52,954 nucleotides of DNA from Ardenticatenaceae bacterium (GTDB lineage: Bacteria > Chloroflexota > Anaerolineae > Ardenticatenales > Ardenticatenaceae). The stretch lies in the NCBI GenBank assembly GCA_026989095.1, contig JALSKA010000188.1:1-52954 (forward strand), given 5' to 3'. The notes beneath the pieces were generated by a model, which saw only the letters and a list, made by a program, of their open reading frames with translations, did not search any database and was not told the DNA's origin. The first letter of the stretch is position 1. Every line of letters begins with the position of its first letter. The translations under genes and the position numbers were made by a program. Of this stretch, positions 9,160 to 18,040 are shown one piece after another.

Positions 9160-10497
9160 ATGGGCGCAGGAGACAAAATTCGGCTGCTCATTGTGGACGA
9201 CATTCCCGAGACACGGGAGAACTTGAAGAAGCTCCTCTTCTTCGAGAACGACATCGAGGTGGTCGGCACGGCCGGCAGCGGCACCGAGGCCATCGAGCTG
9301 GCCCACAAGCTCCAGCCGGACGTGATCCTGATGGACATCAACATGCCCGACATCGACGGCATCACGACCATCGAGCGCATCGCCAAAGACTTGCCCCACA
9401 TTCAGTTCATCATGATGAGCGTGCAGGGGGAGACGGACTACCTGCGGCGCTCCATGTTGGCCGGGGCACGGGAGTTCCTGGTCAAGCCGTTCACGGCCGA
9501 GGAGCTGTGCAGCAGCATCCGCCGGGTCTACTCCCTGGCCCAGCAGCGGCCCGCCCCGCCCCCGCCGCCCACCACCGTGTCCGAGACGCCCGCCCCGCCC
9601 TTCCCCGGCACGCCCCAAGTCCCTGAAGCCGCGCCTTCGGGCGGCGGCCGCAGGGCCCAGCTCATCTGCGCCTTCGGGGCCAAGGGGGGCGTGGGCACCA
9701 GCACGCTGCTGGTCAACACCGCCATCGCCCTGCGCCACCACCACGCCCACGCCCGGATCGTCATCGTGGACTGTGACCTCCAGTTCGGCGACGTGGGCGT
9801 CATGCTCAACATGGAGACCACCCACTCCCTGGCCGACGTGGCCTCCTCCATCGACGAAATTGACGCCCAATTCCTCGAGAACCTCATGGTCACCCACACG
9901 TCCGGCGTCAAGGCCCTGTTGGCCCCGCCATCCCCTGCCGACGCCGAGCTGGTCACCGCCGAGGTGCTCAAGCGCGTCTTCACGCTCCTGCGCCCCCACT
10001 TCGACTACATCCTCGTGGACACCCGCACCAGTCTGAACGAGACGGTGCTCACCATCCTCGACGAGGCCGACACCATCCTGCTGATCATCACCACGGAAAT
10101 CCCGGCCATCAAGAACGCCAAGATGTTCTTCGAGGTGGCCGAACAGCTCGGGTACCCCGAGGCCAAGGTCAAACTGGTGTTGAACAAGTACGACCCCCGG
10201 GACGGCATCGGCGTTGACGCCATCCAGGGGAGCATCCGACACCCAATTCTCGTGACGGTGAGCGATGACGCGCGGCTCACCCGCAACGCGGTCAACCAGG
10301 GCATTCCCTTCGTCACCAGCCACCAGCGGGCCCAGATCGCCCAGGAAGTGATGCGCTTGGCCAACACGCTCCAAAGCGCACAACAACCGGCCGAACAGGC
10401 CGGCCAACCCGACCCGTCAGCCCGGCCCGGCGCCTCACAGGAGCCGCAGAAACCCAAAGGCAAGCCCTCGCTCTTCGGGCGCCTGTTTGGGCGATAA
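9160..10497 (+). CDS. cpaE: CpaE/TadZ-like: receiver domain fused to MinD/ParA-type ATPase
   Basis: This 445-residue protein opens with a complete response-regulator receiver domain (1-125). Acidic residues IVDD are at 11-14, the phospho-acceptor is Asp59 in ILMDINMPD, and the conserved Lys is in FLVKPF. A Pro-rich linker (about 128-160) follows. The ATPase domain has a MinD-like deviant Walker A (AKGGVGTST, about 173-181) and the motif IVDCDLQFGDVG. CpaE/TadZ proteins localise the Tad machine to the cell pole. Here all phosphorylation residues appear intact, so localisation may be controlled by phosphorylation. The C-terminus is a Pro/Gln-rich tail. The cognate kinase is not obvious nearby. 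Confidence 0.88.
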   Translation: MGAGDKIRLLIVDDIPETRENLKKLLFFENDIEVVGTAGSGTEAIELAHKLQPDVILMDINMPDIDGITTIERIAKDLPHIQFIMMSVQGETDYLRRSMLAGAREFLVKPFTAEELCSSIRRVYSLAQQRPAPPPPPTTVSETPAPPFPGTPQVPEAAPSGGGRRAQLICAFGAKGGVGTSTLLVNTAIALRHHHAHARIVIVDCDLQFGDVGVMLNMETTHSLADVASSIDEIDAQFLENLMVTHTSGVKALLAPPSPADAELVTAEVLKRVFTLLRPHFDYILVDTRTSLNETVLTILDEADTILLIITTEIPAIKNAKMFFEVAEQLGYPEAKVKLVLNKYDPRDGIGVDAIQGSIRHPILVTVSDDARLTRNAVNQGIPFVTSHQRAQIAQEVMRLANTLQSAQQPAEQAGQPDPSARPGASQEPQKPKGKPSLFGRLFGR

Positions 10498-10515
10498 TAT
10501 CAGAAGGAGGTCGCT

Positions 10516-11901
10516 ATGAGCTTACTCCGCCGGTTGGAATCCCGTCAGTCAGGTGACAAGAAGCAACCGCCCGACAACAAGCCGCCCTCCACCAGTATGC
10601 AGAGGATGCGCCGGCGGCCTGTGGCCTCCGTGAAGGACACGCTCAAGGAGCTCAAGCACGAGATTCAGTCCAAGCTCATCTCCGAGCTGGACCCCAAGAC
10701 CATTGACCTGACCAAGGGCGACGAGCTCCGCGCCACGATCCGCTCCATGTTCGACGCCTACTTGGACTCCGAGGGGCTGGTGCTCACCCGTGCCCAGCGC
10801 AACGCCCTCTTTGAACAGATTGTGGCCGAAATTCTGGGCTACGGCCCGCTGGAGCCCCTCCTCCAGGACGACACCATCTCCGAGATCATGGTCAACGGCC
10901 CCAAGTACGTCTACATCGAACGACACGGCAAGATCGAGAAGACGCCCATTCAGTTCGACGACGACGACCACGTGATGCGCATCATCGACCGCATCGTCTC
11001 CCCCATCGGGCGCCGCGTGGACGAGAGCCAGCCCTACGTGGACGCACGCCTGCCGGACGGCAGCCGCGTGAACATCATCATCCCGCCCTTGGCCCTGAAC
11101 GGCCCCACCATCACCATCCGGAAGTTCTCCCGCGACCGGCTCACGGCCGAGGACCTGATCCGCTTCGGGTCGGCCACGCCCGAGGTGATGGAGTTCCTCA
11201 AGGCGTGCGTGGAGGCCCGCCTGAACGTGGTGGTCAGCGGGGGCACAGGCTCCGGCAAGACAACGCTCCTGAACATCCTCTCCAGCTTCATTCCGCCCGA
11301 CGAGCGCATCATCACCATCGAGAACGCGGCCGAGCTCCAGCTCCACCAGGAACACGTGGTCACTTTGGAGAGCCGGCCGCCCAACATTGAGGGCCGCGGC
11401 GAGGTGACGATCCGCGACTTGGTGATCAACGCCCTCCGTATGCGCCCCGACCGCATCATCGTGGGCGAGTGTCGTGGCGGCGAGGCGCTGGACATGCTCC
11501 AGGCCATGAACACCGGCCACGAGGGCTCCATGACCACCGTCCACTCCAACAGCCCGCGTGACACCATCTCCCGCCTGGAGACCATGTGTCTGATGTCCGG
11601 CATGGAGTTGCCCCTGCGGGCCATCCGCGAGCAGATCGCCAGCGCCATCGACCTCATCGTCTACCAGGAGCGCTTTCGGGACGGCTCCCGCAAGATTCGC
11701 TACATCTCCGAAGTGCAGGGCATGGAAGGCGACACCATCGTGATGCAGGACATCTTCGTCTTCCAGCAGACGGGCATCGAGAACGGCAAGGTGGTGGGCC
11801 GGCTGCGGCCCACGGGCGTGGTGCCCAAGTTCATCGACCGCTTCGAGGAACACGACATCTACCTGCCACCCCAAATCTTCGGTGCCAGGAGGACGTTCTA
11901 A
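10516..11901 (+). CDS. cpaF: CpaF/TadA-type secretion ATPase
   Basis: This 461-residue type II/IV secretion ATPase powers assembly of the Tad pilus at the inner face of the membrane. The N-terminal helical domain contains the family signature LLQDDTISEIMVNGP. The catalytic domain has Walker A GGTGSGKTT (about 241-249), an Asp/His box with ENAAELQLHQEHVV, and Walker B RIIVGECRGGEALDML. Length is normal for the family. An AGAAGGAGG site precedes the ATG. The gene is 18 bases after cpaE and 20 bases before tadB. Confidence 0.95.
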   Translation: MSLLRRLESRQSGDKKQPPDNKPPSTSMQRMRRRPVASVKDTLKELKHEIQSKLISELDPKTIDLTKGDELRATIRSMFDAYLDSEGLVLTRAQRNALFEQIVAEILGYGPLEPLLQDDTISEIMVNGPKYVYIERHGKIEKTPIQFDDDDHVMRIIDRIVSPIGRRVDESQPYVDARLPDGSRVNIIIPPLALNGPTITIRKFSRDRLTAEDLIRFGSATPEVMEFLKACVEARLNVVVSGGTGSGKTTLLNILSSFIPPDERIITIENAAELQLHQEHVVTLESRPPNIEGRGEVTIRDLVINALRMRPDRIIVGECRGGEALDMLQAMNTGHEGSMTTVHSNSPRDTISRLETMCLMSGMELPLRAIREQIASAIDLIVYQERFRDGSRKIRYISEVQGMEGDTIVMQDIFVFQQTGIENGKVVGRLRPTGVVPKFIDRFEEHDIYLPPQIFGARRTF

Positions 11902-11921
11902 AGTTCGTGGGAGCGTGAGCC

Positions 11922-12896
11922 ATGGTGAACAACCCGCTCATCATCTCAGCCACGTTTTCGCTGGCCATCTTCCTCATCTTCGTGGGCCTGACGAGCTGGC
12001 TCAACGCGCCGCGCCAGCAGACCGACGAACGGCTGCAAAAGTACGCCCAGCGGAGTGGGGGCGGGTTCACCTTCCTGCCCGAGGATTACCAGGGCAGCGA
12101 GGAGGCCGGCCCCCTGCCCGACTGGCTCAACAAGCGCCTGGAGGAGCGCGCCAAGCGCAGTGGCCTCCTGGTGGAACTCGCCCGGGCCGACTTGAAGTTG
12201 ACGCCGGGCGAGTGGATGGCCTTCACCGTGCTCAGCGTGATCGTGAGTGCCATCCTGGGATGGCTGATCTTCCGGGTGCTCCTCCTGGCCATTCTCGCCG
12301 GAGTCGTCGGGCTCCTCATCCCGCGCTTCTACCTGCGCTGGCGCCAGCAGCGGCGCATCGACGCCTTCAACCGCAACTTGGCCAGCGCCATCGGCCAGCT
12401 CGCCAACGCCCTGCGCGCCGGCTACAGCCTGCTCCAGGCCATGGACAACTTGGCCCGCGAGATGCCCCCGCCCATCTCCACCGAGTTCGAGCGCGTGGTG
12501 CGCGAGATGTCCTTGGGCCTCTCCCTGGAGGAGGCCCTCAACAACATGCTGGAACGGGTGCCCAGCGACGACTTGGACATGATGGTGACCGCCATCAACA
12601 TCCAGGCCGAGGTGGGCGGCAACCTGGCCGAAATCCTCGACATCCTGGCCTACACGATCCGCGAGCGGGTGCGCATCCAGGGCGAGATCAAGGTGCTCAC
12701 CGCCCAACAGATGATGGCCGGCTACGTGCTCACAGCCCTGCCCATCTTCCTGGCCTTGGTCCTCTTCGCGATGAACCGCGAGTACATGGAGGTGATGTAC
12801 ACCACCACATGTGGCTGGATTATGTTAAGCGCTGCCGGGTTCCTCATCGTCAGCGGGTTCCTGGCGATCCGCAAGATCGTGCAGATCGAAGTGTAA
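11922..12896 (+). CDS. tadB: TadB-like inner-membrane platform protein (T2SF domain)
   Basis: This 324-residue membrane protein has an N-terminal helix (about 5-28), a central helix pair (about 98-135), the T2SF (GspF-like) cytoplasmic domain with LANALRAGYSLLQAMDNLA, and C-terminal helices (about 268-320). With TadC it forms the platform on which the CpaF ATPase acts. Gene order cpaF-tadB-tadC and the length support TadB. Confidence 0.9.
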   Translation: MVNNPLIISATFSLAIFLIFVGLTSWLNAPRQQTDERLQKYAQRSGGGFTFLPEDYQGSEEAGPLPDWLNKRLEERAKRSGLLVELARADLKLTPGEWMAFTVLSVIVSAILGWLIFRVLLLAILAGVVGLLIPRFYLRWRQQRRIDAFNRNLASAIGQLANALRAGYSLLQAMDNLAREMPPPISTEFERVVREMSLGLSLEEALNNMLERVPSDDLDMMVTAINIQAEVGGNLAEILDILAYTIRERVRIQGEIKVLTAQQMMAGYVLTALPIFLALVLFAMNREYMEVMYTTTCGWIMLSAAGFLIVSGFLAIRKIVQIEV

Positions 12897-12921
12897 CAGG
12901 CTGTTGGGAGGGAGGTGCCCC

Positions 12922-13848
12922 ATGACACAGGCCCTGCTCGCCTCGACCCTGATGTCCCTCAGCATCCTGCTCATCGTGATCGGGTTCGCGCTCTCACGCC
13001 GGCCGGCCGAAGAGGTGGCCAGCCGGCTCGACCGGTACGGCACCCGCACGCCTCGCTCCATCCAGGAGCTGGAGCTGGAAGCCCCCTTCACGGAACGGGT
13101 CATCCAACCCATGATCCGCAACATTGCCCAAGTGTTGGCGCGCATGGCGCCCCAAGCGCTCATGGAGAGCCAGCGGCAGATGCTGGAGATGGCCGGCAAC
13201 CCCAACCGGTGGTCGCCGGCTGACTTCTTGGGCGTGCGCGGCCTGGCCGCCATCGTCTGTGCGGCCATTCCGGCCGTGCTCTTCTTCCTGGCCGGCGCCC
13301 CCCTGGTCCGCGTGCTCCTGTTCAGCGTCGGCTTCGGCGCCCTGGGCTTCATGTTGCCCGTGCTCTGGCTGCGGCGCCGCATTCGCGAACGCCAGATGTC
13401 CATTGTCAGAACTCTGCCCGACGCCCTGGATTTGCTCACCATCAGCGTGGAGGCCGGCTTGGGCTTCGACGCGGCCCTGGCCAAAGTGGCCGAGAAGTGG
13501 GACATTCCCCTCTCCCAAGAATTCGGGCGCGTGATCGCCGAGGTCCGCCTGGGGCGCAGCCGGCGCCAAGCCCTGCTCGACATGGCCAACCGCGTGGGCG
13601 TCGAGGAGCTCCAGAACTTCGTCTCCGCCATCAACCAGGCCGAACAGTTGGGCGTCAGCATCGGCAAGATTCTCCGCGTGCAGAGCGAGGACATGCGCAT
13701 TCGGCGCCGGCAACGGGCCGAGGAAGCAGCCCACAAGGCCCCCATCAAGATGCTGTTTCCCATGGCCTTCCTGCTCTTCCCGGCCATCTTCATCATCCTG
13801 CTGGGGCCGGCCGTGCCCAGGATCATCGAAGCCTTCAGCAACTTGTGA
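12922..13848 (+). CDS. tadC: TadC-like inner-membrane platform protein (T2SF domain)
   Basis: This 308-residue protein has an N-terminal helix, a central double helix (about 108-155), a T2SF domain (LPDALDLLTISVEAGLGFDAAL) and a C-terminal helix, in the usual TadC arrangement. It is the partner of TadB in the Tad/Flp pilus platform. The start ATG follows a GGGAGGTG ribosome site. It is the last recognisable pilus gene; no Flp pilin or TadV peptidase gene lies in this window. Confidence 0.9.
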   Translation: MTQALLASTLMSLSILLIVIGFALSRRPAEEVASRLDRYGTRTPRSIQELELEAPFTERVIQPMIRNIAQVLARMAPQALMESQRQMLEMAGNPNRWSPADFLGVRGLAAIVCAAIPAVLFFLAGAPLVRVLLFSVGFGALGFMLPVLWLRRRIRERQMSIVRTLPDALDLLTISVEAGLGFDAALAKVAEKWDIPLSQEFGRVIAEVRLGRSRRQALLDMANRVGVEELQNFVSAINQAEQLGVSIGKILRVQSEDMRIRRRQRAEEAAHKAPIKMLFPMAFLLFPAIFIILLGPAVPRIIEAFSNL

Positions 13849-13863
13849 GCCGGCGGACAGGCG

Positions 13864-14214
13864 GTGATACGCATTACCAACATCACCAGGGGAACGGTCG
13901 TCTGCAGGCGGGCGCGAATCGCCCGCTCCTTCTGGCACCGCCTTCGGGGGCTCATGTTCCGGCGCGAGTTGGCCCCGGAAGACGGACTGCTGTTGGTTCC
14001 CGAGTGGTCCATTCACACCTTCTTCATGCGCTTTCCCATTGACGTCATCTTTCTCAGCCGGTCGGACGTGGTGCTCGCCACGCACGAACAGGTGCGCCCC
14101 AACCGGTTGGGCCCCACCTGTCGGGGGGCCCACAAGGTGTTGGAGCTGCCGGCCGGCGCCGTGCGGCGAAGCCAAACGGAGGAAGGGGATCAGCTTGAGA
14201 TCGCAGTGGCGTGA
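13864..14214 (+). CDS. DUF192 family protein
   Basis: This 116-residue protein shows the DUF192 signature: RLRGLMFRREL near the N-terminus, then IHTFFMRFPIDVIFL and VLELPAGAV. The biochemical role of DUF192 is not established. The start is a GTG with a weak ribosome site, 15 bases after tadC. No signal peptide is visible, unlike many DUF192 proteins, so it may be cytoplasmic. Its end overlaps the probable TTG start of the comF-like gene. Confidence 0.8.
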   Translation: MIRITNITRGTVVCRRARIARSFWHRLRGLMFRRELAPEDGLLLVPEWSIHTFFMRFPIDVIFLSRSDVVLATHEQVRPNRLGPTCRGAHKVLELPAGAVRRSQTEEGDQLEIAVA

Positions 14215-14974
14215 TTGGTTCTCCCACGTGTGGCGGGCCACAAGCCACGTCGGGCGCTCCCTCCTGTTCCCGCCCCGCTGTGTGAGCTGTGAGCGGAGCA
14301 CGGGATGGGCCCTGTGCCCGCCCTGCATCGAGCAGAGCGCCGCCTTTCCCCTGCCCCGCTGTTCCCGCTGCGACCTGCCCCTCGAAGCGGAACATGTGTG
14401 CACGCTGCCCCCGGTGCTCCGCGCCGCGCGTGTGGTGGCCCCCCACGCCGGCCCGCTGAGGCGGGCGATTCACGCCCTCAAGTACGAGGGGCGAACCGAT
14501 GTGGCCCGCCCCCTCGGCATCATGCTCGCCGCCCGGTGGCGCCACACGGGGGTGCCCGTCGATGGGCTCCTGCCCGTGCCCTTGGGCGCCGCCCGTCACA
14601 CCCAGCGGGGTTACAACCAGGCCGCGCTGTTGGCCGAGGAAATGGCACATGTGCTCGAACTCCCGGTGCTCTGTGACGCGCTCAGGCGCGTCCGCGAGAC
14701 GCGCCCCCAAGTGGGGCTCAGCCGGAAGGAGCGCCTCGAAAATGTGCGAGGAGCTTTCCGGGCATCGTCGGCCTTGGCCGGCCGGAGCTGGCTGCTCGTT
14801 GACGATGTGTGTACCACCGGCGCGACCCTGAGCGCCTGTGCCCAGGCGCTCTTGGCCGCCGGCGCAACGCGCGTCTACGCCATAACGTTGACGCGCAGCG
14901 CTGAGGAGACCCTTCACGCCTCGCTGGCCCATGAGCTCCGAGCCTGTCACGTCTACTCGCGGGCCCGAACTTGA
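14195..14974 (+). CDS. comF: ComF-like phosphoribosyltransferase-fold protein
   Basis: This 259-residue protein has the N-terminal ComF zinc-binding cysteines (CVSC, CPPC, CSRC and a later C), the LKYEGR segment, a RGYNQAALLAEEMA motif and a PRPP-binding-type loop LLVDDVCTTGAT. ComF proteins are linked to DNA uptake and recombination. In a Tad-bearing organism it could serve competence, but ComF is common without competence. The start chosen is TTG at 14195, because GGAGGAAGGGG lies just upstream and earlier in-frame residues read as a shadow of the DUF192 gene. Confidence 0.8.
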   Translation: MRSQWRDWFSHVWRATSHVGRSLLFPPRCVSCERSTGWALCPPCIEQSAAFPLPRCSRCDLPLEAEHVCTLPPVLRAARVVAPHAGPLRRAIHALKYEGRTDVARPLGIMLAARWRHTGVPVDGLLPVPLGAARHTQRGYNQAALLAEEMAHVLELPVLCDALRRVRETRPQVGLSRKERLENVRGAFRASSALAGRSWLLVDDVCTTGATLSACAQALLAAGATRVYAITLTRSAEETLHASLAHELRACHVYSRART

Positions 14975-14999
14975 CTCACCTGAGCGGCCATGTTAGGAT
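14971..14999 (+). promoter_or_regulatory. Promoter of hpf
   Basis: TTGACT (14971-14976), a 17-bp spacer, then TAGGAT (14994-14999) preceded by TGT, giving an extended -10. It overlaps the comF stop codon and gives hpf its own transcription, fitting a stress or growth-phase gene. Confidence 0.65.
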
Positions 15000-15078
15000 C
15001 CACCCTTCCCTCACGGCACACAACGCCTGTGACAACGGGGTCACGGCGAAACGCTCATGTTATGTGAAGGAGGCGCTT

Positions 15079-15633
15079 ATGAACATCCGCATCGTGGGCA
15101 AAGACGTGGAGATCACCGAGTGGTTGGAGCGGTACATCGAGAAAAAGATCGGCAAGCTTGACCGGTATCTGCCCAGAGCCCAGGAAGTCCTCGTGGAGCT
15201 CCGCCACGAGGCCACCAAGGACGCCAACCAGCGCAACGTGGTGGAGATCACGCTCTACGACGCGCGCGGCGCCGTCCTCAGGGGCGAGGAACGCTCCGGT
15301 GATCTCTTCGCCGCCATCGACGCCGTGGTGGACACCATGTACCGTCAGATTTCCCGCTACAAGGGCAAGCGACTGGCCCGGTATCGCCACGCGAACGCCG
15401 ATGAGGAGCTCTTCGTGCCGGACGAGGAGGAGGTCACGGAGGAGGAGGGGCCGGAGATCGTGCGCGTCAAGCGATTCGCCATGACACCCATGACCCCCGA
15501 GGAGGCCATCGAACAGATGGAGCTGCTGGGCCACAGCTTCTTCGTCTTCTACAACCCCGACGAGGGCAGCATCAACGTGATCTACCGCCGGCGTGACGGC
15601 AAGTACGGCATCATTATCCCCGAGCTGGTTTAA
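15079..15633 (+). CDS. hpf: Long-form ribosome hibernation promoting factor
   Basis: This 184-residue protein has an N-terminal HPF/YfiA domain (1-100, beginning MNIRIVGKDVEITEWLERYIEKK across two short blocks) and a C-terminal dimerisation domain (about 125-184, with EEAIEQMELLGHSFFVFYNPD and INVIYRR). The two-domain long form makes 100S ribosome dimers in bacteria without RMF. The ATG follows a strong GAAGGAGG site. Its own promoter and terminator make it monocistronic. Confidence 0.95.
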   Translation: MNIRIVGKDVEITEWLERYIEKKIGKLDRYLPRAQEVLVELRHEATKDANQRNVVEITLYDARGAVLRGEERSGDLFAAIDAVVDTMYRQISRYKGKRLARYRHANADEELFVPDEEEVTEEEGPEIVRVKRFAMTPMTPEEAIEQMELLGHSFFVFYNPDEGSINVIYRRRDGKYGIIIPELV

Positions 15634-15664
15634 GTCCTCCGCCGGCAGGCGTAGAGTCCATCAA

Positions 15665-15702
15665 CCTCTTGGCCTCTCGGGGCCAAGAGGTTCTCTTTTT
15701 TT
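15665..15702 (+). terminator. Intrinsic terminator of hpf
   Basis: CCTCTTGGCC (15665-15674) and GGCCAAGAGG (15681-15690) form a perfect 10-bp stem with a 6-base loop, followed by a T-rich run (TTCTCTTTTTTT). Confidence 0.92.
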
Positions 15703-15729
15703 CCCAGGTTCTCCGAGGAGGCAAAGGCC

Positions 15730-16251
15730 ATGCAGGCACGCGCCGGAGCTCGTCGCCAGGGCGAAGTGGGCCGGGGGCTCGTGCTCGTGATCTGCACCGC
15801 CAATGTGTGCCGCTCGCCTCTGGCCGCAGCGCTGCTGCTCCACCGGCTCCACAGGGAAGGCTACACCGCCATTCGGGTGGAGAGCGCCGGCACCCACGTC
15901 ACATTGCCAGCGCCGCTCACCCCGTACACGCGCCGCGTGCTCGTCGAGCGCGGGTTTGCCGTAGGCGGGCACCGTGCGCGCCAGGTGACTCCCGGTCACC
16001 TCCGCCGGGCCGATCTCATTCTGGTCATGGAAGCCGCCCACGCCGAGCACGTGGCCCACGTGGCGCCTGACGTCCGCTCCCGCACTCATCTCCTGAGCGA
16101 GCTGGGCGGCAGCGAGTACGACATCCACGCGCCCTATCGGGGGAGCCTGTGGGCCCATCGGCTCTTGGCCGAGGAGATGGCCGGCCTCGTCGAAGCTGGG
16201 TGGCCTCGCGTCATCGCCTGGCTCGCTCACTCGACTTCACGCTCCCGCTGA
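15730..16251 (+). CDS. Low-molecular-weight protein tyrosine phosphatase-like protein
   Basis: This 173-residue protein has the P-loop C-T-A-N-V-C-R-S (Cys22, Arg28) and the overall LMW-PTP order. The family cleaves phosphotyrosine (or phosphoarginine), or in related proteins reduces arsenate. The late loop that normally reads D-P-Y, supplying the general acid Asp, reads H-A-P-Y here. That residue is therefore missing or displaced, with Asp two positions earlier as a possible substitute. An AGGAGG site precedes the ATG. Its 3' end overlaps the convergent glycosyltransferase by 25 bases. Next to glycosyltransferases it could regulate polysaccharide synthesis, as Wzb-type phosphatases do; this is inference. 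Confidence 0.78.
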   Translation: MQARAGARRQGEVGRGLVLVICTANVCRSPLAAALLLHRLHREGYTAIRVESAGTHVTLPAPLTPYTRRVLVERGFAVGGHRARQVTPGHLRRADLILVMEAAHAEHVAHVAPDVRSRTHLLSELGGSEYDIHAPYRGSLWAHRLLAEEMAGLVEAGWPRVIAWLAHSTSRSR

Positions 16252-16994
16252 AGTGCCCACAAGTGGCGACAGACGAGCACCTCGTAACAGGCCATGAGCA
16301 GGCACAGCCCCAGCCCCAGCCGGCCGTCGCGGTAACCCCTCCAGACGACAAAGCGCCGGTAGAACTCGCGCCCCGGCTGCAACAGGAACGTCCACGGGCG
16401 ACACCGTTGGCCCTGAAGGCGCCGCCGGCGGGCCTCGTAGGGCGCGTAGGCCCGCTGCTTGGCCCAGAACTCGGCCCACGAATCGTAGTTCAGGTGGATG
16501 AGGGGCGTGCGCAGCCGGCCGGTCGGGCCGTCCAACTTGGCCACCTCGTGGACCAGCGCGGAGCGGTCGTAGCGGGCGTGTCCTTTGCGCAGCAGGCGGA
16601 GCTGGTAGTCGGGCGCCCAGCCGGCGTAGCGCACCTCGTGTCCCCAGAAGAAATTCCGCCGGGGCACCCACCACCCCACTTCGGGCCCCGTGCGGGCCAC
16701 CGCCCCCCGGACTTCCTCGGCGAGGGCCGCCGGCACCCGCTCGTCGGCGTCCACGAAGAAGACCCAGTCGCCGGAGGCCATGTCGAGGGCGGCCTGCCGC
16801 TGGTCGCCGAAGTGGGTAAAGGGGCGGTGCTCCACGCGGGCGCCGGCAGCACGGGCGATCTCCGGCGTGCGGTCCGTGCTCCCGCTGTCCACGACGAGCA
16901 GCTCGTCGGCCCAATCCAGCGTGGCCAAACAGGCCGGCAGGTGGCGCTCCTCGTTGTACGCCAGCACCACAGCGCTGATGGCCGGCCGGCTCAT
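16227..16994 (-). CDS. Family 2 glycosyltransferase (WaaE/KdtX-like)
   Basis: This 255-residue GT-A enzyme has an N-terminal AISAVVLAYNEERHL, DSGSTDRTPEIA, and the metal/sugar-binding FFVDADERVP. The following region with RRNFFWGHEVRYAGWAPDYQLRLL is typical of the WaaE-like subfamily that extends lipid-linked or surface glycans. The ATG at 16994 starts just before the catalytic fold and overlaps the upstream glycosyltransferase stop by 4 bases. Upstream in-frame residues are low-complexity and were excluded. The acceptor is unknown. Confidence 0.88.
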   Translation of the reverse strand: MSRPAISAVVLAYNEERHLPACLATLDWADELLVVDSGSTDRTPEIARAAGARVEHRPFTHFGDQRQAALDMASGDWVFFVDADERVPAALAEEVRGAVARTGPEVGWWVPRRNFFWGHEVRYAGWAPDYQLRLLRKGHARYDRSALVHEVAKLDGPTGRLRTPLIHLNYDSWAEFWAKQRAYAPYEARRRRLQGQRCRPWTFLLQPGREFYRRFVVWRGYRDGRLGLGLCLLMACYEVLVCRHLWALQREREVE

Positions 16995-18040
16995 GGGCTC
17001 CTCCACCGCCGGCAGGCGAGCCCCAGGCGGACCAGGAGGCGCACCAGAGCGGCGTAGGCCGGTGAGGAGAACTTCCGGTAGTAGCGGAGGCGGCTTTGCC
17101 ACAGGGCCCGGACCATCTCCTCGCGGTACTGCCCCGTGCTCTGGCCGCCGTAGTGAACCACAGAGGCCGAGGGCACGACTTCAACCTCCCACCCGGCCTG
17201 CTTCATGCGCCGGCACCAGTCCAGCTCCTCGACGTACATGAAGTACCCCTCGTCGAGCAGGCCCACGTGCTGAATAACCTCGCGCCGCACCATGAGGGCC
17301 GCCCCCAACACCATGTCCACGCGGAAGGGATGGCCGCGCTCGTACCACGCGCGCGGGTAGCGCCCGTTGAGCCGGCTCTCCACAAGTCGGGGGTGGACGG
17401 GAAACAGGTCGAGCACCACTTGGGCCAGGCCGGGAAAGGCAAAGCCGGCGTGCTGGAAGCGGCCGTCCCCGTAGCGGAGCCGGGGGCTCACGGCCCCCAC
17501 GCGCGGCGCCTCCCGCAGACGGCGCAACAGAATGGCCGGGGCTTCGCCCTCCACCTCCGTGTCCGGGTTGAGCAGCCAGACCGCCTCGGGGAGTTGTGTT
17601 GCCGTCCGGCCTGCCCTCCCGAAGCCCAGGGCACGCAGGGCCACGTTGTTGGCGCGGGCAAAGCCCACGTTGTCGTCCAGCTCAATGAGGTCAACGGAAG
17701 GAAAGCGGGCGCGGACCATCTCCGCGCTGCCGTCACGGCTGGCGTTGTCCACGACAATGATGCGGGCGTCCAAGCCGGCACGGCCCAAGCTCTCCGTGAG
17801 GGAGGCAAGACAGGCGGCCAGGTAACGGCGCACGTTATACGAGACGATCACGACGGCCAAGGGGGCGCCGCCCGAATTCGAGGCCGAAGAAGAGCCCTTG
17901 AGGGGAGTGGCAGACAGATGAGAACGAGCAGCCGGGCCTGTGCCCGGCTGCGGGGAATTCAAGAGAAAACTATCGCCGAACGCCCTCTGAGCCCGCTCAC
18001 GGGCGTGAGCCCAGAAGGTCCTCGACCACTGCGCGCTCAC
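16991..18040 (-). CDS. Family 2 glycosyltransferase (rhamnosyltransferase-like)
   Basis: This GT2 enzyme has [27 protein letters not shown], a [10 protein letters not shown] metal site and the C-terminal [30 protein letters not shown] segment typical of the WbbL-like rhamnosyltransferase group. It acts on surface polysaccharide. The start is uncertain. GTG at 18040 has an AGGAG site 7 bases upstream but lies inside the mdh 3' end and gives a 60-residue unrelated extension crossed by a hairpin. TTG at 17860 begins right at the catalytic fold (289 residues). The gene is translationally coupled to the next glycosyltransferase. Confidence 0.85.
   Translation of the reverse strand: MSAQWSRTFWAHARERAQRAFGDSFLLNSPQPGTGPAARSHLSATPLKGSSSASNSGGAPLAVVIVSYNVRRYLAACLASLTESLGRAGLDARIIVVDNASRDGSAEMVRARFPSVDLIELDDNVGFARANNVALRALGFGRAGRTATQLPEAVWLLNPDTEVEGEAPAILLRRLREAPRVGAVSPRLRYGDGRFQHAGFAFPGLAQVVLDLFPVHPRLVESRLNGRYPRAWYERGHPFRVDMVLGAALMVRREVIQHVGLLDEGYFMYVEELDWCRRMKQAGWEVEVVPSASVVHYGGQSTGQYREEMVRALWQSRLRYYRKFSSPAYAALVRLLVRLGLACRRWRSP
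17929..17950 (-). terminator. Hairpin downstream of mdh
   Basis: CAGCCGGGC and GCCCGGCTG form a perfect 9-bp stem with a CTGT loop, 47 bases beyond the mdh stop, followed on the minus strand by a moderately T-rich CTCGTTCTCATCTG. If it is a terminator, the downstream glycosyltransferase must start after it. Confidence 0.45.
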
